Below are positions 21,906 to 33,449 of a stretch of 64,000 nucleotides of DNA, one piece after another. The position numbers and the translations under genes are program-made. Source of the DNA: Pontederia crassipes (lineage: Eukaryota > Streptophyta > Magnoliopsida > Commelinales > Pontederiaceae). Every line of letters begins with the position of its first letter. Position 1 is the first letter of the stretch. The DNA is taken from contig CM060194.1 of NCBI GenBank assembly GCA_030549335.1, forward strand, positions 58,804,547 to 58,868,546. Direction: 5' to 3'. The notes beneath the pieces were generated by a model. It was not told where the DNA came from. It did no database searches and saw only the letters and a program-made list of their open reading frames with translations.

Positions 21906-23937
21906 CATCCGTGGACTGCTTTTTACATACGATTAATCGTTTCCCGATTGCCCCAGGACATGACGTCCATGCGGTTATTTTCTTTCTCCTCCACGTGACA
22001 ACTTAACATTCTCTCTCCTCCACGTGATCTCCTCCATGTGATTTCCTCTCTCTCTCTCCCTCTCCTCGACTGTGTCGCTGGTGCGAGCTCACCGTGACGC
22101 CGGAGCTCTCCGATGAAAGGGGAGGGGGAGGGGGCTGGTGGGCGAGAGGGCAAGCAATCCCACCCCCTCACCTACATGCGCCAGCTTCACATCCGGAGCC
22201 CCCCTTGCCCCTTTGGTTGCGTGCATTGACGACGCACGTAGGTCGGGTGTCCCCCTAGCTTTGACGATAGCTCATAGGGGGTGACCCCCCTTTGCCTATG
22301 TGTGTCGTCAGCGGACACAGGCGAGAGACGAGGAAGGGGGGTCGCCCTCCGCGAGCTCTTGCCGGAGGCAAGGGGGGCGATGCATGCAGGCAGGGGTCTC
22401 CCCCCCTCCCCCCGCCTCCTCTGGCAAGATGCGGAGCTCGTGTGATGGGATCATTTTTCGCTCGACCAATCCATGTGGCGTCTATACGTGTCTAACATTA
22501 AGACAAGCTCTTTTGAGTGGTTTGCGGAAGCTTTCTTATGCCGCTTTCTCAATGTCAAAGTATTGGGATGCTTGGTCTCAAGGGAATGCTTCAGTGAAGG
22601 CTTTTGTGAACAAACAGACACTTAGGCGGAACGCTTGATTGCTTGGGATGCTTTGAGATGCCTTGTGAATTGCCACACCATGCAAATGCTAGATTTGGGA
22701 AGCTTTGAAATCATTGTTGAGTACATATAATGATTACAAAGGGCTTCAGGGAAGCACCTTGTCATGGGGTCACTCTCGGACAGTAGACCTCGTGCGGCAA
22801 CTAGGCGAAGGGACACCTAGCCAAGTGTATTTTGAGGTTGCAGCGGAAGATTTATGGTCGAGACGACTATATCGAGAGTCGCTCCTATAGGTATTCAACC
22901 ATGAACATGACTAGAGTATTGGACTACTCGCATGGTTCTAAAGTATTAGCGCGTTGAGACACTAATGCAGGCGCTTGGATGCTTAAAATTCGAAGGAGCG
23001 GCCGAGGTACCACGAGATATCGAGAAGGGTCACCGATGTGGGTTACCACCCTACACCCAAGGCCATACACTATAATTAATAAAGCTTTATTGTATTAAAT
23101 ATGATGAAACATAATATACATCTGGGTCAGGAAGGCACTAGTGAACTCTTCTCTAACTTACCGTAGGTAGAGGGGTCTTGTTACAAAATGAAAAATGTAA
23201 AAGACGTACCCTACGGGTAACGTAAATCAACTTGGCCATTCATAAGGATGACCTTATAAAATAAATGCCCTAAGGGCAGTTAGCTTACTCCGCAATATTA
23301 CGCAGTGCGAGGAGGTTCCATAATTTGGCGCTGAGCGGTCGAGAGCTTTAAGTTGAGCAGTATTGGTGCCGTAAGGCTTCGCATCTTGGGAAAACGTCTC
23401 GTGACATTCTCTCCCACCAAAGTCGGTGACACTTCCGACGTTGTTGTCACCTCCGACGTCATTGTCCGACCTTCTTTGGGGTCTTCATTTCAGTCTTAAC
23501 TTTACATGTCTAGTTGGATTCTATCTTCTTTGTCTTAACTTCTACTTCACCAGCATCACGTAGCGCCAGGAATGTTCGTGCCATTCCGGGACTTGCTAGG
23601 ACTCCTCCCTCAGGCTTGCTTCGCTTACTAATTCTTCATCCAATCCGGGGCCATCACTTGTGCAGTGCTAGTGGAGTCCGCCATCTGTGCGGTCTGACTT
23701 CATCAAACAACTATCCATCCATCAAGTTTCTGTTGACTTCAGCTTCTCTAGACTTACGCAGTGTAACTTGTTTCGATTGGCTCCTTGGGGTGAAACAACT
23801 CTTGAATGACTTTATGAATAGCTAAGAGGAAGAGTTGCTTCCGGATCTTTGGTAGAACACGTTGAGAGTCTTGTCCTTTGACAAGCAGGATTTGATTCTC
23901 TGCCCCCCCCCCCCCCCACCCATGTTGGACATTGAGT
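21906..23937. other. GC-variable spacer without supported gene
   Basis: Contains CT-rich (22030-22075) and GC-rich (22060-22450) patches and a C15 run at 23903-23917. Frames here (for example about 22300-22638) look like chance openings in GC-rich DNA. No domain, promoter or clear element end seen. It may be interior of the CACTA element that ends at 27973. Confidence 0.4.
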
Positions 23938-24570
23938 CTTCCTTCCATCGAATGCAGTGTGTGGGATCATCTCATCCTTGATGGTCATTTTGGGATTTCG
24001 ACGATTTAAGGCATCACCAAGTTCTTTGATTGGGATTATTTGTAACTTGTCTCCTTTGAGTGCTTCGGGTTGCTGTTGTGAGTGACAAGAGTCTCCCCAT
24101 GAATGTTGTGGACTTCACTCACTGCCTCTATGTTGCAGATGATTGTAGATGATTGCAACGTAAAGTTATCCATCTGTCGATTGTAGAGCATTGGACCACC
24201 TCATCCTTGATGATCATTGAAAATATCAACGATTTGAAGTAGAGCAAAGTTCTTTGATTTGTCACGCTATACCTTATCTGCTTCGAGTCTCTACCATTGG
24301 AGACAAGAGTTTTCCCACGTTCGTTGTGGTTCCACTCAATGTCTTTATGTTACGGATGGCTGCAACGTAGAGTCATCCATCCACCGAATGAAGAGCATAT
24401 GACCACCTCACCCTTAGTGGACATTTGATGTTTTGACGGTCTGAAGTGGCACAAGGTTCCTTGATATAGTACTTCATATCTTGTCTACTTCGAATCGCTA
24501 TAGTGAGCGACGGGAGTCTTCCACATCTGCTGTGGCTCAACTCATTCCTCCTGGTTCGATGGGCTTTGCC
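23938..24570. repeat. Three diverged tandem units of ~205-230 bp
   Basis: Units start near 23938, 24169 and 24373, each with an 'atccatc.....gaat' phrase. They share 'accacctca.cctt..tg', 'aaagttctttgat', 'ttgtct.ctt.gagt', 'gacaagagt.t.ccca' and 'tgttgtgg.ttcactca'. Diverged, no coding signal. Probably interior of a non-autonomous transposon. Confidence 0.6.
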
Positions 24571-25637
24571 TCTATCTTGATATTGTGACTTGTTCCTTGT
24601 GACTTGAGCTTCTCTCTCCAACCATTGCCCTTGCCCAAGAGCTTTGGTGGCATGGCACTTGTCTTGGCACTAATGATTTGGCAACGGCGACTAAATAGCG
24701 GAGGTTGGACAATCTCATTGTCCCAACTCCATCCTAGTCCAAGGCTTCAATCCCTTTGACGAAGACTATCACCGTTGTGTCTTCATTCATATGGGAACAC
24801 TGTAGGTGGAGCTCGATGATATCTTTCACGTCCTCCTTCAACATGATCTCCTAGTTAATACTAAATAATGTAATCTTGACCTCCAGTCTCGACTTGTCAG
24901 GCCATGTATATTTGATACACTACCGTCTGTCACCGTCCCATGTCTCAATGAGATCCATGTTTGCCACATTCCATATTGTCGCGATGGTCTCGCCATTATC
25001 ATAAGTTTGCCACATCTTGTAGGATTTCTGGAATATGTCTTCTTCCAATTCTGGGACTTCTTTTGAAGCTTCGGCAACACCTTCGCACATGAACATGGAG
25101 ATATCATTGTGCTCTGACAAGGATGATGCACCTTTGATACTCGTCCCTCTGCAATTCGGATAACATAATTCTATTGTGCCTGTCGACAAATATCATGCAC
25201 CCTTGATATACTTGTTTACCGGGCGCTGACTCTGATGAGAGAGTAGACGTTCTGGGACTTCTCTAATCCATTGGATGCTCGTGAAGATGCTCCACTTGGG
25301 CGAACGGATTGTTGTTGGAGAACTCATGGCAAGAGTTCCCAACATCATCTCCATCTCCGTTCGAAGCGATGCATCGTCAGTGTATCCTTCGAACCTTTGG
25401 ATTTCGATCTTTGGAGGTCTTCCTTCGGTTGGTGGCAGAACGCTTTGTCAGCAGTATGCCAAGGTTCGTCAAATGCTCAACGCTCAGACTAATTGCCAAA
25501 TTGGTCATTGGGGTTTGTCGATTTACGTTGGCATGTAGCAAGTTCGTCCCAACTCTTGATGGGTGACATTACGTCGCTTGCAGAACGATACCTGACAAGG
25601 CAAACAAGACTGACATCTTGTCCACAACTGTTTGCAA
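24571..25637. other. Unassigned sequence left of CACTA element
   Basis: Several short overlapping frames on both strands (roughly 24838-25726) without a recognisable domain. Composition is similar to the tandem-repeat block before it. Possibly interior of the CACTA element that ends at 27973 and was interrupted at 25638. Confidence 0.35.
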
Positions 25638-27333
25638 CACTACAAGAAAATCGCGATTTTTCGACGGACAATTTCCGACGGTTTGAAATCCGTCGCAATT
25701 TGCGACGGATTTTTCAACGGTTATGATCGTCAGAAATGATTTATATTATTATTTAATTTTTTGACGACTAGGAACGTCGATATTTCCAACGGATATTCAT
25801 CCGTCGCAATTTTCGATGAATTTTTCGACGATCATGAACGTCGAAAATGAAAAAAATAAATTATGTAATTTATTATATTATTATTTATTTTTTCCGATGG
25901 ATTTTCTGACAGTTACGACCGTCGGAAATGAAAAAATTAAATTATGTAATTTTTTATATTATTATTTAATTTATTTGACGATTAGGAACGTCGATATTTT
26001 CGACAGATATCCATCCGTCGCAAAATACACCGCAATTTCCGACGGTCGTAACCGTCGATAAATATATAATAACATCGTATGAGGGATATTTTATTAATAT
26101 AATTAGCGACGGTCCATCCCGTCACTATTTTCGACGGTTATGACCGTCGATAATATTTAGCGATGGTTCAAAACGTCAGTAAAATAAATAATAAATATTA
26201 TATATAATTAAATATAATATTTTATTTTTGTGATGGTCACAACCGTCGGTAACTTCAAAAATAATTAATATATGCATTTCCGACGGTCAGAACATTTGAT
26301 AATTAAAATTTCATTATCCCACTTTTTTTTCATTTTTCCGCTTTCTCGTCGTTCGAAATCCAATATATACCCTCTCCTCTCACCCTCCTCTCCTCTCTCT
26401 CTCTCCCTCCTCTTCTCTCTCCCGGCCACTCTCCTTTCTCTCCTCTCTCTCTCTCTGCCTCTCCATCTCCCGGCCGGCGAGTCTCACCGGACGTCTGATC
26501 CAGCCCGAAGCGGCCGAATTGACCGCCCGGCCCCAGCGGTCCGGATTGGGCGTCGGCGGCCCGGATCCAGCCCTAGCGACCCGATCCAACCCCCAACGGC
26601 TTGGATCTGGTCCCAGCGACCCGGATCCGGCCCCCAACGGCTCGGATCCGGCGCCGGCGGCTCGGATCCGACGCCGGCGGCCCGGATCCGGCGCCGGCGG
26701 CTCGGATCCGGCGTCGGCGGCCCGGATCCGGCGCCAGGCGCCGGATCCGGCCCTAGCAGCCGGATCGACCATCTGGCGGCCAGATCCGGCGCCGGCGGCC
26801 CGGATCCGACGCTGGCGATCGGATCTGGCGCCAGGTGCCGGATCCGGCCCGCAACGGCCGAATCGGCCGCTTGGCGGCCGGTTCGGGCCCAGCGTCCCGA
26901 ATCTGGCGCCGGAGGTCGGATCTGGCGCCTAGCCGTTGGATCTGGCAGCCAACGGCCGGATTTGGCCACTAATTTTTTTTATTTTTAAAAAATTCTTTGC
27001 GACTGTTGCGACGGCCGGATTCGACCGTCGGTCGGCTATTTTTTTATATTATAAAAATTCTTTGCGACGTTTTTGACCGTCGAAACTTCGACGGTCGGGC
27101 GAGGATCGCCAAAAGTTTCGCCAGTAGCAATTGTCGATGGTTTCGTCGAGCGGCGGTCGTGACCGTCGATATTTGCGGCATTTCTTTCCCAACCGTCGGA
27201 AAAGATTTGCGACGAGCGATTTTCGGACGTTTCCACTTCCGTCGAAAGAATCGTCGGAAACACTATTTCCAATGGTTTTAGGGGAAATTATAGACGGTTA
27301 CGACCGTCTGTAATCCCCGAATTTCTTGTAGTG
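25638..27333 (+). mobile_element. Non-autonomous CACTA element, 1.7 kb
   Basis: Starts CACTACAAGAAAATCGCG and ends AATTTCTTGTAGTG, flanked by the 3-bp duplication CAA (25635-25637, 27334-27336). Subterminal regions are packed with palindromes of the form GACGGTTACGACCGTC. Order: AT-rich subterminal repeats, pyrimidine-rich tract (26370-26470), GC-rich minisatellite, further GACGG repeats. No transposase, so it must have been moved by a related autonomous element. It lies inside the remains of another CACTA ending at 27973. Confidence 0.9.
26530..26960. repeat. 20-bp GC-rich minisatellite inside the CACTA element
   Basis: Units close to GGATCCGGCGCCGGCGGCTC recur, cleanest at about 26640-26740. 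Because 20 is not a multiple of 3, each unit shifts frame and all frames stay open. That explains the long Arg/Gly/Pro/Ser-rich frames on both strands (up to 238 codons), which are not genes. Confidence 0.85.
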
Positions 27334-27336
27334 CAA

Positions 27337-27973
27337 GTAATCAACGCTTTGTTCTCGTCTCTAGTGGAAGTCATTTTGGTGTGGCAGGCATGCTGGCGGC
27401 ATGACAAGATGCTTATGAATGATGCTTGGTAACCGAAAGGGATCATGATTCTTGGCCAACTTCTCCCGTGGAACGATTGCATGCTTCACGTTGCATGACT
27501 GGGCATGCGATGCGACGTCACAAAATATCGAGCAGTGCCAAATTGTCATGATAGTGCATGACGACAGTCCCTGAATGTGACATGTGTACTTTGAGTTACA
27601 TGATGACTGTGTAATGCGATCTCATGATATGGGCAATGCAAGACCAACATGACTCAACATGAGGACACCCTTCGTGACGCAAAGTGCGACACTAGGTTTG
27701 CGTCAAAAGCTGACGATGCAAGAATAGTGCTAGGTTATCCCGCGCACTTTCGCTTCATGTTGTGCAATAATAGATGGCGTCACTATGGCGCCTTCGTTAA
27801 CGTCTATTTTTTGAAACACTAAGAAAACATTGATGAGACGTAATTGAGAGGCAAGTAGCGTCTCCTACTTGGGACTCAAATGGGACACCATAACGGCTCT
27901 AGTGGCGTCGATTTAGCGTCACTATGTTTCGAGATGTTATTTTACGTCACTAATCGTCAGTTTTCTTGTAGTG
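27337..27973 (+). mobile_element. Right end of an outer CACTA element
   Basis: Ends ...CAGTTTTCTTGTAGTG at 27973. It is preceded by GCGTC/GACGC subterminal motifs (27655-27960) of a different family from the nested copy's GACGG motifs. The matching left end was not found. The region before 25638 is presumably its interior. Confidence 0.65.
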
Positions 27974-29089
27974 TTCTGTGGATGAGAGTGGTGGTGTCTT
28001 AGATGGTGATTACAATGAGAATGAAATTTCTTTTGTTGAAGTTGTTGGTCTAATAATTCTTATGGTTCTCATTAATTTAGGAATCAACATCCAAACATAT
28101 TCTCCAAGCCCTAGTATCCATTACTTCTATCAACCACCCGATTCTCATATGCTTGTTTATTTTTCATTTCTCATTTTCTAAAACTAAGCTTAAAAACCTA
28201 TAAATTTCAAAGTAACATTTACTTTATGCACTTTCATACTTTAGTAACCTGATTTACTCTTTATAAATTCTTAGATTAGCTTCTCGCACAAAGTAATTTT
28301 GATCATATGTATAACCTAGTGCACTTTCTCGGTGGATTGACGACCAAGTACTATATTAATAGTTGTGCTCTTGCAACATTAATTTGCACGTTGAAAATTA
28401 TAAATTTTTAAATTTAATCTCGAGTTTTTGCTTGACTAGGTCATTTCTCGACCTGAGGCCACGTTGTATTTTGGGAGCACTTCGCTGAGCCTTATCTATG
28501 TTTAGCTCATTTTGCTTTCATGCCCTAACTTGCATGATTTCACTAACATTTCAGACATTCAAACCACAATCTCAAGTCAGATAGGTAATGAGAATGAGAA
28601 CAAGGATGACAATATGATAATTTGTTTTTTGACTTTCATTGTGGTTCAATGTGGTACACCCCATATTTAAATTATAATACTTGGACTTTTAACTCCGTTG
28701 ATCTTAACATTTGTTGGCCTTAGAAGATTTCTTATTTAATTAGGACATGTCGAATAAACAATGGTCGATTAAAACGATTACAAGTATCTTCTTTTATGGA
28801 AGGATTGTATTTTTTTATGGATCTCTTCTAATTGCACGGGTATGAGCAATAGGAACATTGTGAAAGGTGTTTTGACTTTATTGCTAATTATCCTTCTCAT
28901 TTTAGGACTTGCGTCCTATTAACTTTATTGACAATTACTTGCACATAACAATTTTCAATTTTTGACTTTTATCTGATTAGACTATTTTTTTTATTTTTAA
29001 GCTTCAATTTAATGGTGAATAATAGAAACGACAAAATGGTACTCATCAATTATAAAATTTTGATTGTATTGTTTCCTACAGTATTGTGG
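27974..29089. other. Spacer, no supported gene
   Basis: A 67-codon frame at 27978-28181 begins with an acidic stretch, but no domain or gene structure follows. The remainder is AT-rich with no clear repeat ends. Confidence 0.4.
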
Positions 29090-29392
29090 TGTGACGATAA
29101 CTTCCTCTTTTTGTTAATTCTTTTATTATTTAATATATTATTTTAAAGTTATTAATCCTCTCGTTCTAATATTTCATTTAAATTGGGTCTACCCACAAGT
29201 CAATCAACCGCAAAGAGGCAGTTTAAGAAAAAAAAAGTTGTGGTGAAAACCTGCACAGCGATCTTCCTTTTGTGAAATTTGATTTGCGATGTAGAATTTG
29301 TGTTCTCTTCCTAGAGTTTGCAAAGCAGGCAACGTCCGCCAAGTGCGACATTTTTGTTCCAGGCCTATTACACTAGATCTTTACGTAAACAA
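29090..29392 (+). repeat. Dispersed repeat, copy B
   Basis: Partner of 13920-14215, same orientation, with shared phrases such as 'gatgtagaattt', 'gttctcttcctag', 'gcaacgtccgcca' and 'acactagat'. Confidence 0.7.
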
Positions 29393-29655
29393 CAACAACA
29401 ATAATGAAAGTAGAATGGTTAGTTTCCTTCCTTTCAATTTCAATAATTAATGTTCAATACATGTTTCTCTATGATGTAGTTGTACTAATTTATGACCTCT
29501 CTTTTATTTAAAAGAAAATAATAATGTTATCGTTTATCCTGTCATGCCATCCGAATATATTTGTATTTTAGAGTGAAGACTTACCTCAAGATAAGCTATT
29601 TTCTTCTATTTATACCTTAATTATATCATATCCGACAGTCGATACCTCATACATC
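29393..29655. other. Short spacer before CACTA copy 2
   Basis: AT-rich. Before the CACTA insertion this was probably the sequence directly upstream of gene 2, so any original promoter of gene 2 would lie here. Confidence 0.4.
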
Positions 29656-31281
29656 CACTACAAGAAAATTATCATTTTTCGACGGGCAATTTCCGACGGT
29701 TTGAAATCCGTCGCAATTTGAGACGGATTTTGTGACGGTTCATTTTGCGACAGATTTTTCGACGGTTACGATCGTCGGAAATGAAAATAATAAATTATAT
29801 AATTTGTTATAATATTATTTTATTTTTTGACGGTTAAGAACGTTGATATATCCAACGGATACCCATCCGTCGCAATTTGCGACGAATTTTTTGACGGTTA
29901 CGACCGTCGGAAATAAAAATAATAAATTATATAATTTATTATATTATTATTTTATTTTTCGACGATTAGAAACATCGATATTTCCGACGGATACCCATCC
30001 GTCGCAATTTGCGATGGATTTTTCGACGGTTACGACCGTCGGAAATAAAAATAATAAATTATATAATTTATTATATTATTATTTTATTTTTCGACGGTTA
30101 GGAACGTCGATATTTCCGACGGATACCAATTCATCGCAATTTACGACGGATTACAACCGTCGGAAAGTAAAATAATAAATTATATAATTTGTTATATTAT
30201 TATTTTATTTTTCGACGATTAGGAACGTCGATATTTCTGATGGATATCCATCCGTCGCAAAATCCGCCGCAATTTCTGACAGTCGTAACCGTCGGTAAAT
30301 GTATAATAATATCATATATGAGTATTTTATTAATATAACTATCAACGGCCCAAACCGTCGCAATTACGGACGGTCGAAACCGTCGGTAATTATTACAGTC
30401 GATAAAATAAAAAATAAATATTATATATAACTAAATATATTTTCGACGGTCACAATCGTCGGTAACTTTAAAAATAATTAATATTTACATTTTCGATGGC
30501 CGGAACCGTCGGTAATTAAAATTTTGTTATCCCTCTTTTTTTTCCTTTTCTTGCTTTCTCCTTCCCCTTATATAATTCCTCTCTCCCTCCCCTCTCTCAC
30601 TCTCCCTCCTCTCCTCTCTCTTTCTCCCTCTCCCTCTCCCGCCCAGCACCGGAAGATCTCCCGCACCGCACCGGACGCCGACGTCTCTCTCTCTTTCTCT
30701 CTTCGACAGGAGGCCGCTGGTGGCCGGATCGCCAGGCGGCCGATCCGGCCTCTGGGGCCGGATCCGGCCCATCCTGCCGAGGGCGGTCGGATTTGGCCGC
30801 GGCCGGAGCTGGCCGCGGCCCGATCCGACCGCTAATTTTTTTCATATTTAAAAAATTCTTTGCGACGGTTGCGACGTCGAAAGATCGACGGTTGCGACGT
30901 CGAAAGATCGACGGTTGCGACGACCGTCGAAAGTTTTGACAGCTGCGGCCGTCGAAAACTTTCGACGGTTCGAACCGTCGGCCTTTCCGGCAGTTGCAAC
31001 CATCGGAAACTTTGACGGTTCGAACCGCCGGCATTTTCCGGCAGTTGCAACCGTCGGAAACTTTCAGACGGTTCGAACCGCCGATCTTTTTCGACGGTTG
31101 CAACCGTCAGAAACTTTCGGTTCTGACCGTCGATTTTTTCGGCGGATTTTTTTTCGACCGTCGTAAATCGATTTGCGACGAGCGTTTTTCCGACGGATCG
31201 ATTCCGACTGAAAAACCGTCGGTAATTACGTTACCGATGATTTTCGGGCGACCGTCAGGAATCAGCATTTTTCTAGTAGGG
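29656..31281 (+). mobile_element. Non-autonomous CACTA element upstream of gene 2
   Basis: Begins CACTACAAGAAAATTATC and ends TTTTTCTAGTAGGG (a decayed TTCTTGTAGTG), flanked by the 3-bp duplication ATC (29653-29655, 31282-31284). Same family and layout as 25638-27333: GACGG palindromes, 'aataataaattatata' spacers, pyrimidine tract, GC-rich middle (30640-30830) without the 20-bp expansion, then GACGG repeats. No transposase. It ends 55 bp before the gene 2 ATG. Confidence 0.88.
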
Positions 31282-31336
31282 ATCCTAGTAATTGTTCGCT
31301 ACTGCCACACCTTACGTAGGTGAAAGGACCAAAATC

Positions 31337-32694
31337 ATGGCGCAATTATTGTTGCCCGCGTTGTTTCTGTTCTTGCTCCTGCATTCCCTACTGATGCTGC
31401 CAATCCACTTGCTGCGTTGAATAGCGTGGCTCAAAAGCTAATCATACGAAAAGGCACAAAAAATGCCGAACGAAAGGCCATCAAAGAGATCGTGTCCAAC
31501 AACAACCAAGATAGCGGTTCAGCTTCCGGCCTGCAAGCTCGGCTGCGATGGAGCAACGATGATCTCGAGTACGTGGCGGCGTTCGCCATCGGCAATCCTG
31601 CACGCAATGTCCCGCTAACCATTGACACCACTGATAGCTTCGTTTCGATCGATTGCGAGTTTTGCACTGGATGCTTCCAGCAGAGGTCCACTCCTCTAGC
31701 TTACTATTCAAGCCAGTCCTCCACCTTCGTCACTTTACCCTGCGACAGCACGCAGTGCCAACAAATAAAAAACTCCGTGACATGCGCCTCGTCGTGCCAG
31801 TATAGCACATCATGGAACCAAGGTCTTCTCGCAAACGACACATTCGGATTCCAAGGCTACAGCACTGATCAGCCGTTCACCATAACTTTCGGATGCAACA
31901 TGGTGGACAATTTCGTTCTCTCGGCCTCCTCAGGTTTTGCAGGGCTCGGACGAGGAGCCTTATCCCTCATCTCTCAACTGCCCTACTCCAAGTTTTCCTA
32001 TTGCTTCTCTAACGCGTTTGACGACTCTATGTCCAGCTACATGTTCTTTGGTTCCTACGCAAACTTAGACGGCAGCACGGCCGTCAATGCAACCTCGTTC
32101 GTTCAAAATTCCGACTACTACTACCTGGATTTACGCGGCATCTCAGTTGCTGAAACCCTCTTGCAGATCAGTCCGGCGGCATTTGATTACTTAGAAACTA
32201 CTGGAACTGGGGGAACAATAATCGACACGACAAGCCCGCTCACTTTTTTGGTGCCGGAGGCTTACAAGGCCCTCAAGAAAGAATTCATTTCCCAATTAAC
32301 TGATTTATCTGTGCAGGAGCAATCCATGGAAGTCTACGGGCTCGACCTGTGCTTCGATGTCCCAGGTAGTCTTTCCGATACTCCGTTGCCCAATATGACG
32401 TTCCACTTTGCTGGCGCAGATATGACTTTGCCCGTTCGAAATTTTTTTATAAGTAATGAAGATGCTACTGTGATTTGCTTAACAATGATGCCAACCAGCG
32501 CGACCTTTTCGACCTTGGGCAATCTACAGCAGCAGAACTTGCAGTTCATCTATGATCTGCAGACTGAGAGGCTGTCCTTCAGGAGCGTTCAGTGCGATCA
32601 GCTTCAACCTCACAGGAGCAACGCCGTCAAATTCTATTTGAATCCCACTCCTTTCTTTGCCCTTCTTGCTTATATCTATATGTTTTTGGTTTAA
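31337..32694 (+). pseudogene. Nepenthesin-like aspartic-protease homologue 2, frameshifted
   Basis: Paralogue of genes 1 and 3. The ATG at 31337 gives MAQLLLPALFLFLLLHS, a clear signal peptide. The frame then closes after 27 codons, because one base fewer than in gene 1 is present around 31387-31397. The long body frame (425 codons from about 31417) has no in-frame ATG until its residue 162, so no complete secreted protein can be read as the sequence stands. The body keeps the NAP cysteines, GLGRGALSL, ITFGC and QQQNLQFIYDL. First site is DTTDS (body residues 70-74), second DTTS (270-273): aspartates kept, glycines lost. The flap is shortened to SWNQG. The C-terminus ends in a hydrophobic GPI-like tail (PFFALLAYIYMFLV). 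With a CACTA element 55 bp upstream, pseudogenisation is likely. A sequencing error at the frameshift is the main alternative, since the rest of the frame is clean. Confidence 0.8.
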
Positions 32695-32867
32695 TAAATC
32701 ACCAGTCTCATATACAAGGAAATATGCGTTGTTTATTTGGATTTCAAATTAGTCAAATACTAATAGTAAGCATTTGGACTTATGGGACATATCCCCATGG
32801 TTGGTTATATGATCCACCATGCATGCTTGTGTACCTCGTAGATAAGTTCGTAGTACTGCGTGTATAA

Positions 32868-33003
32868 GTTTGCTTGTGTGAAGAGATGCATGAAGAATAT
32901 TAAGTATTGCTTGTTTGCTTATATGAAGAGATGCATGAAGAATATTACGTATTGTTTGTTTGCTTATATGAAGAAATGCATGAAGAATATTATGTATTTC
33001 TCT
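32868..33003 (+). repeat. 45-bp minisatellite, three units, 3' of gene 2
   Basis: TGCTTGTGTGAAGAGATGCA and its variants start at 32871, 32916 and 32961. Gene 1 has one related copy at about 11122 (TGCTTGTATGATGAAATGCA) in the same position after its stop. So this is ancestral 3' flank expanded in gene 2. Confidence 0.85.
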
Positions 33004-33388
33004 TATTCTACTGCATTTTTTAGGCGACAAAAAAGGTCCATGAATCCATTGAAATAAATTAAAGATTAAAGAATCAGTGGGAAATGAATTCAAGATCAAT
33101 TAATTCAGATTGAATAAGCAGAGAAGAAACATCTTTATTTCTTTTCATGTCACTTAATTATTCAAAATTTTATGACTGATAACTCTCCCTGGAAGGTCTG
33201 CTTGAGCAACCTAATTATTCAAAAGTTTATATCACCCAATTATTCAAAAGTTTAGGACCGATAAGTCATAAGTCCCCTTGGATATAAGAAGCCAACTGCA
33301 ACTTGACATCAACCTGTATATTGGTTCAATGATTATTGCACTTCCCTTTGATTATAGTTCCAACTTTGATCTAGTTCAAAATATAAAG

Positions 33389-33449
33389 TGAAGATATTTT
33401 TAAAAAATAAGAGCTCAGAGCCTCTTATTTTTTAAAAGATAATCTTCAC
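33389..33449. repeat. Short perfect-looking hairpin
   Basis: GTGAAGATATTTTTAAAAAA on the left pairs with TTTTTTAAAAGATAATCTTC on the right around AGCTCAGAGCCT, a stem of about 27 bp. Could be a relic of a tiny foldback element. Nothing indicates a functional RNA. Confidence 0.6.

Noticed and set aside
22292-22638. Frames in the GC-rich patch as a small gene
   Set aside because: Low-complexity Gly/Pro/Arg content and no recognisable domain.
26272-26988. 238-codon frame, with long antisense frames over the same DNA, as a Pro/Arg/Gly-rich protein
   Set aside because: All frames are open because of the 20-bp stop-free minisatellite inside a CACTA element; no domain or conserved feature.
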